In this document: piece after piece, positions 5,332 to 5,422 of the stretch
Position numbering within the stretch: the stretch's first letter is position 1
Layout: each line of letters opens with the position of its first letter
NCBI GenBank assembly: GCA_938009055.1
Contig: CALLIO010000299.1
Location: forward strand, 1-5,422
Reading direction: 5' to 3'
DNA length: 5,422 nucleotides
Source: an uncultured Altererythrobacter sp.
Lineage (GTDB): Bacteria; Pseudomonadota; Alphaproteobacteria; Sphingomonadales; Sphingomonadaceae
Notes under the pieces: model-generated
Database searches by the model: none
Told to the model about the DNA's origin: nothing
What the model saw: only the letters and a program-made list of their open reading frames with translations
Made by a program: the position numbers and the translations under genes

Positions 5332-5422
5332 CGCTCAGCGGCTTTACTCGCAATTGCCGCCAATTCACTAGAGCTTTCTCGCGCGCTTCCCCGCAAAATT
5401 CACTCAGGACTCGCAAGCCTTG
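5312..5422 (-). CDS. Possible C-terminal end of an upstream gene (partial)
   Basis: From the right edge of the window the minus strand is open in one frame for 36 codons to a TGA at 5312-5314, giving a peptide with QGLRVLSEFCGEAREKALVN followed by WRQLRVKPLSDVERSF. The other two minus-strand frames are closed by stops within about 20 bases of the edge. Composition is amphipathic and protein-like, and the frame would overlap the kinase start by 20 bases, consistent with the tight packing of this operon. I do not recognise the family. Two plus-strand frames are also open across this short stretch, so openness alone is weak evidence; it could instead be noncoding leader sequence. Confidence 0.35.
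   Translation of the reverse strand, partial: QGLRVLSEFCGEAREKALVNWRQLRVKPLSDVERSF

Noticed and set aside
1..5422. CRISPR arrays, tRNA/rRNA genes, insertion sequences, attachment sites
   Set aside because: I saw no spaced repeat array, tRNA-like cloverleaf, transposase motifs or terminal inverted repeats; the window is almost fully occupied by ordinary coding sequence.

Overview
The window looks like chromosomal DNA from an alphaproteobacterium, most likely Sphingomonadales (Erythrobacteraceae or a close relative). This is an inference from gene content and protein flavour: a ribulose-phosphate 3-epimerase gene fused by a 4-base overlap to a signal-less heparinase II/III-like gene, an arrangement I associate with that group, together with moderately GC-rich, Ala/Gly/Asp-rich coding sequence. 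I could not run a database search. Nothing suggests phage, transposon, plasmid or CRISPR content.

Layout. (a) 13-2630, minus strand: rpe followed by a heparinase II/III family gene, translationally coupled through an ATGA overlap. (b) 2631-2878: the only sizeable intergenic gap, about 250 bases, lying between the divergent rpe and DUF2141 genes. It holds a perfect 13-base tandem repeat, each copy containing a perfect consensus DnaA box (TTATCCACA). (c) 2879-3415, plus strand: a secreted DUF2141-family protein with a clear signal peptide. (d) 3422-5331, minus strand: a lipid operon made of a diacylglycerol kinase-family (DagK/LCB5) gene and, overlapping it by 4 bases, a gene whose product resembles the mitochondrial-type phosphatidate cytidylyltransferase Tam41/MMP37. 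(e) 5312-5422: an open frame running off the window edge on the minus strand, probably the tail of the gene upstream of the kinase.

How the genes may work together. The kinase would make phosphatidic acid (or a phosphorylated relative) and the Tam41-like enzyme would activate it to CDP-diacylglycerol. The pair could therefore be a two-step route, separate from CdsA, from diacylglycerol to the central phospholipid precursor. That is the most interesting hypothesis here. Rpe serves the pentose phosphate and Calvin-type sugar phosphate pools; why it is coupled to a polysaccharide-lyase-like protein is not evident. The DnaA-box pair sits where it could control rpe and the DUF2141 gene, or titrate DnaA.
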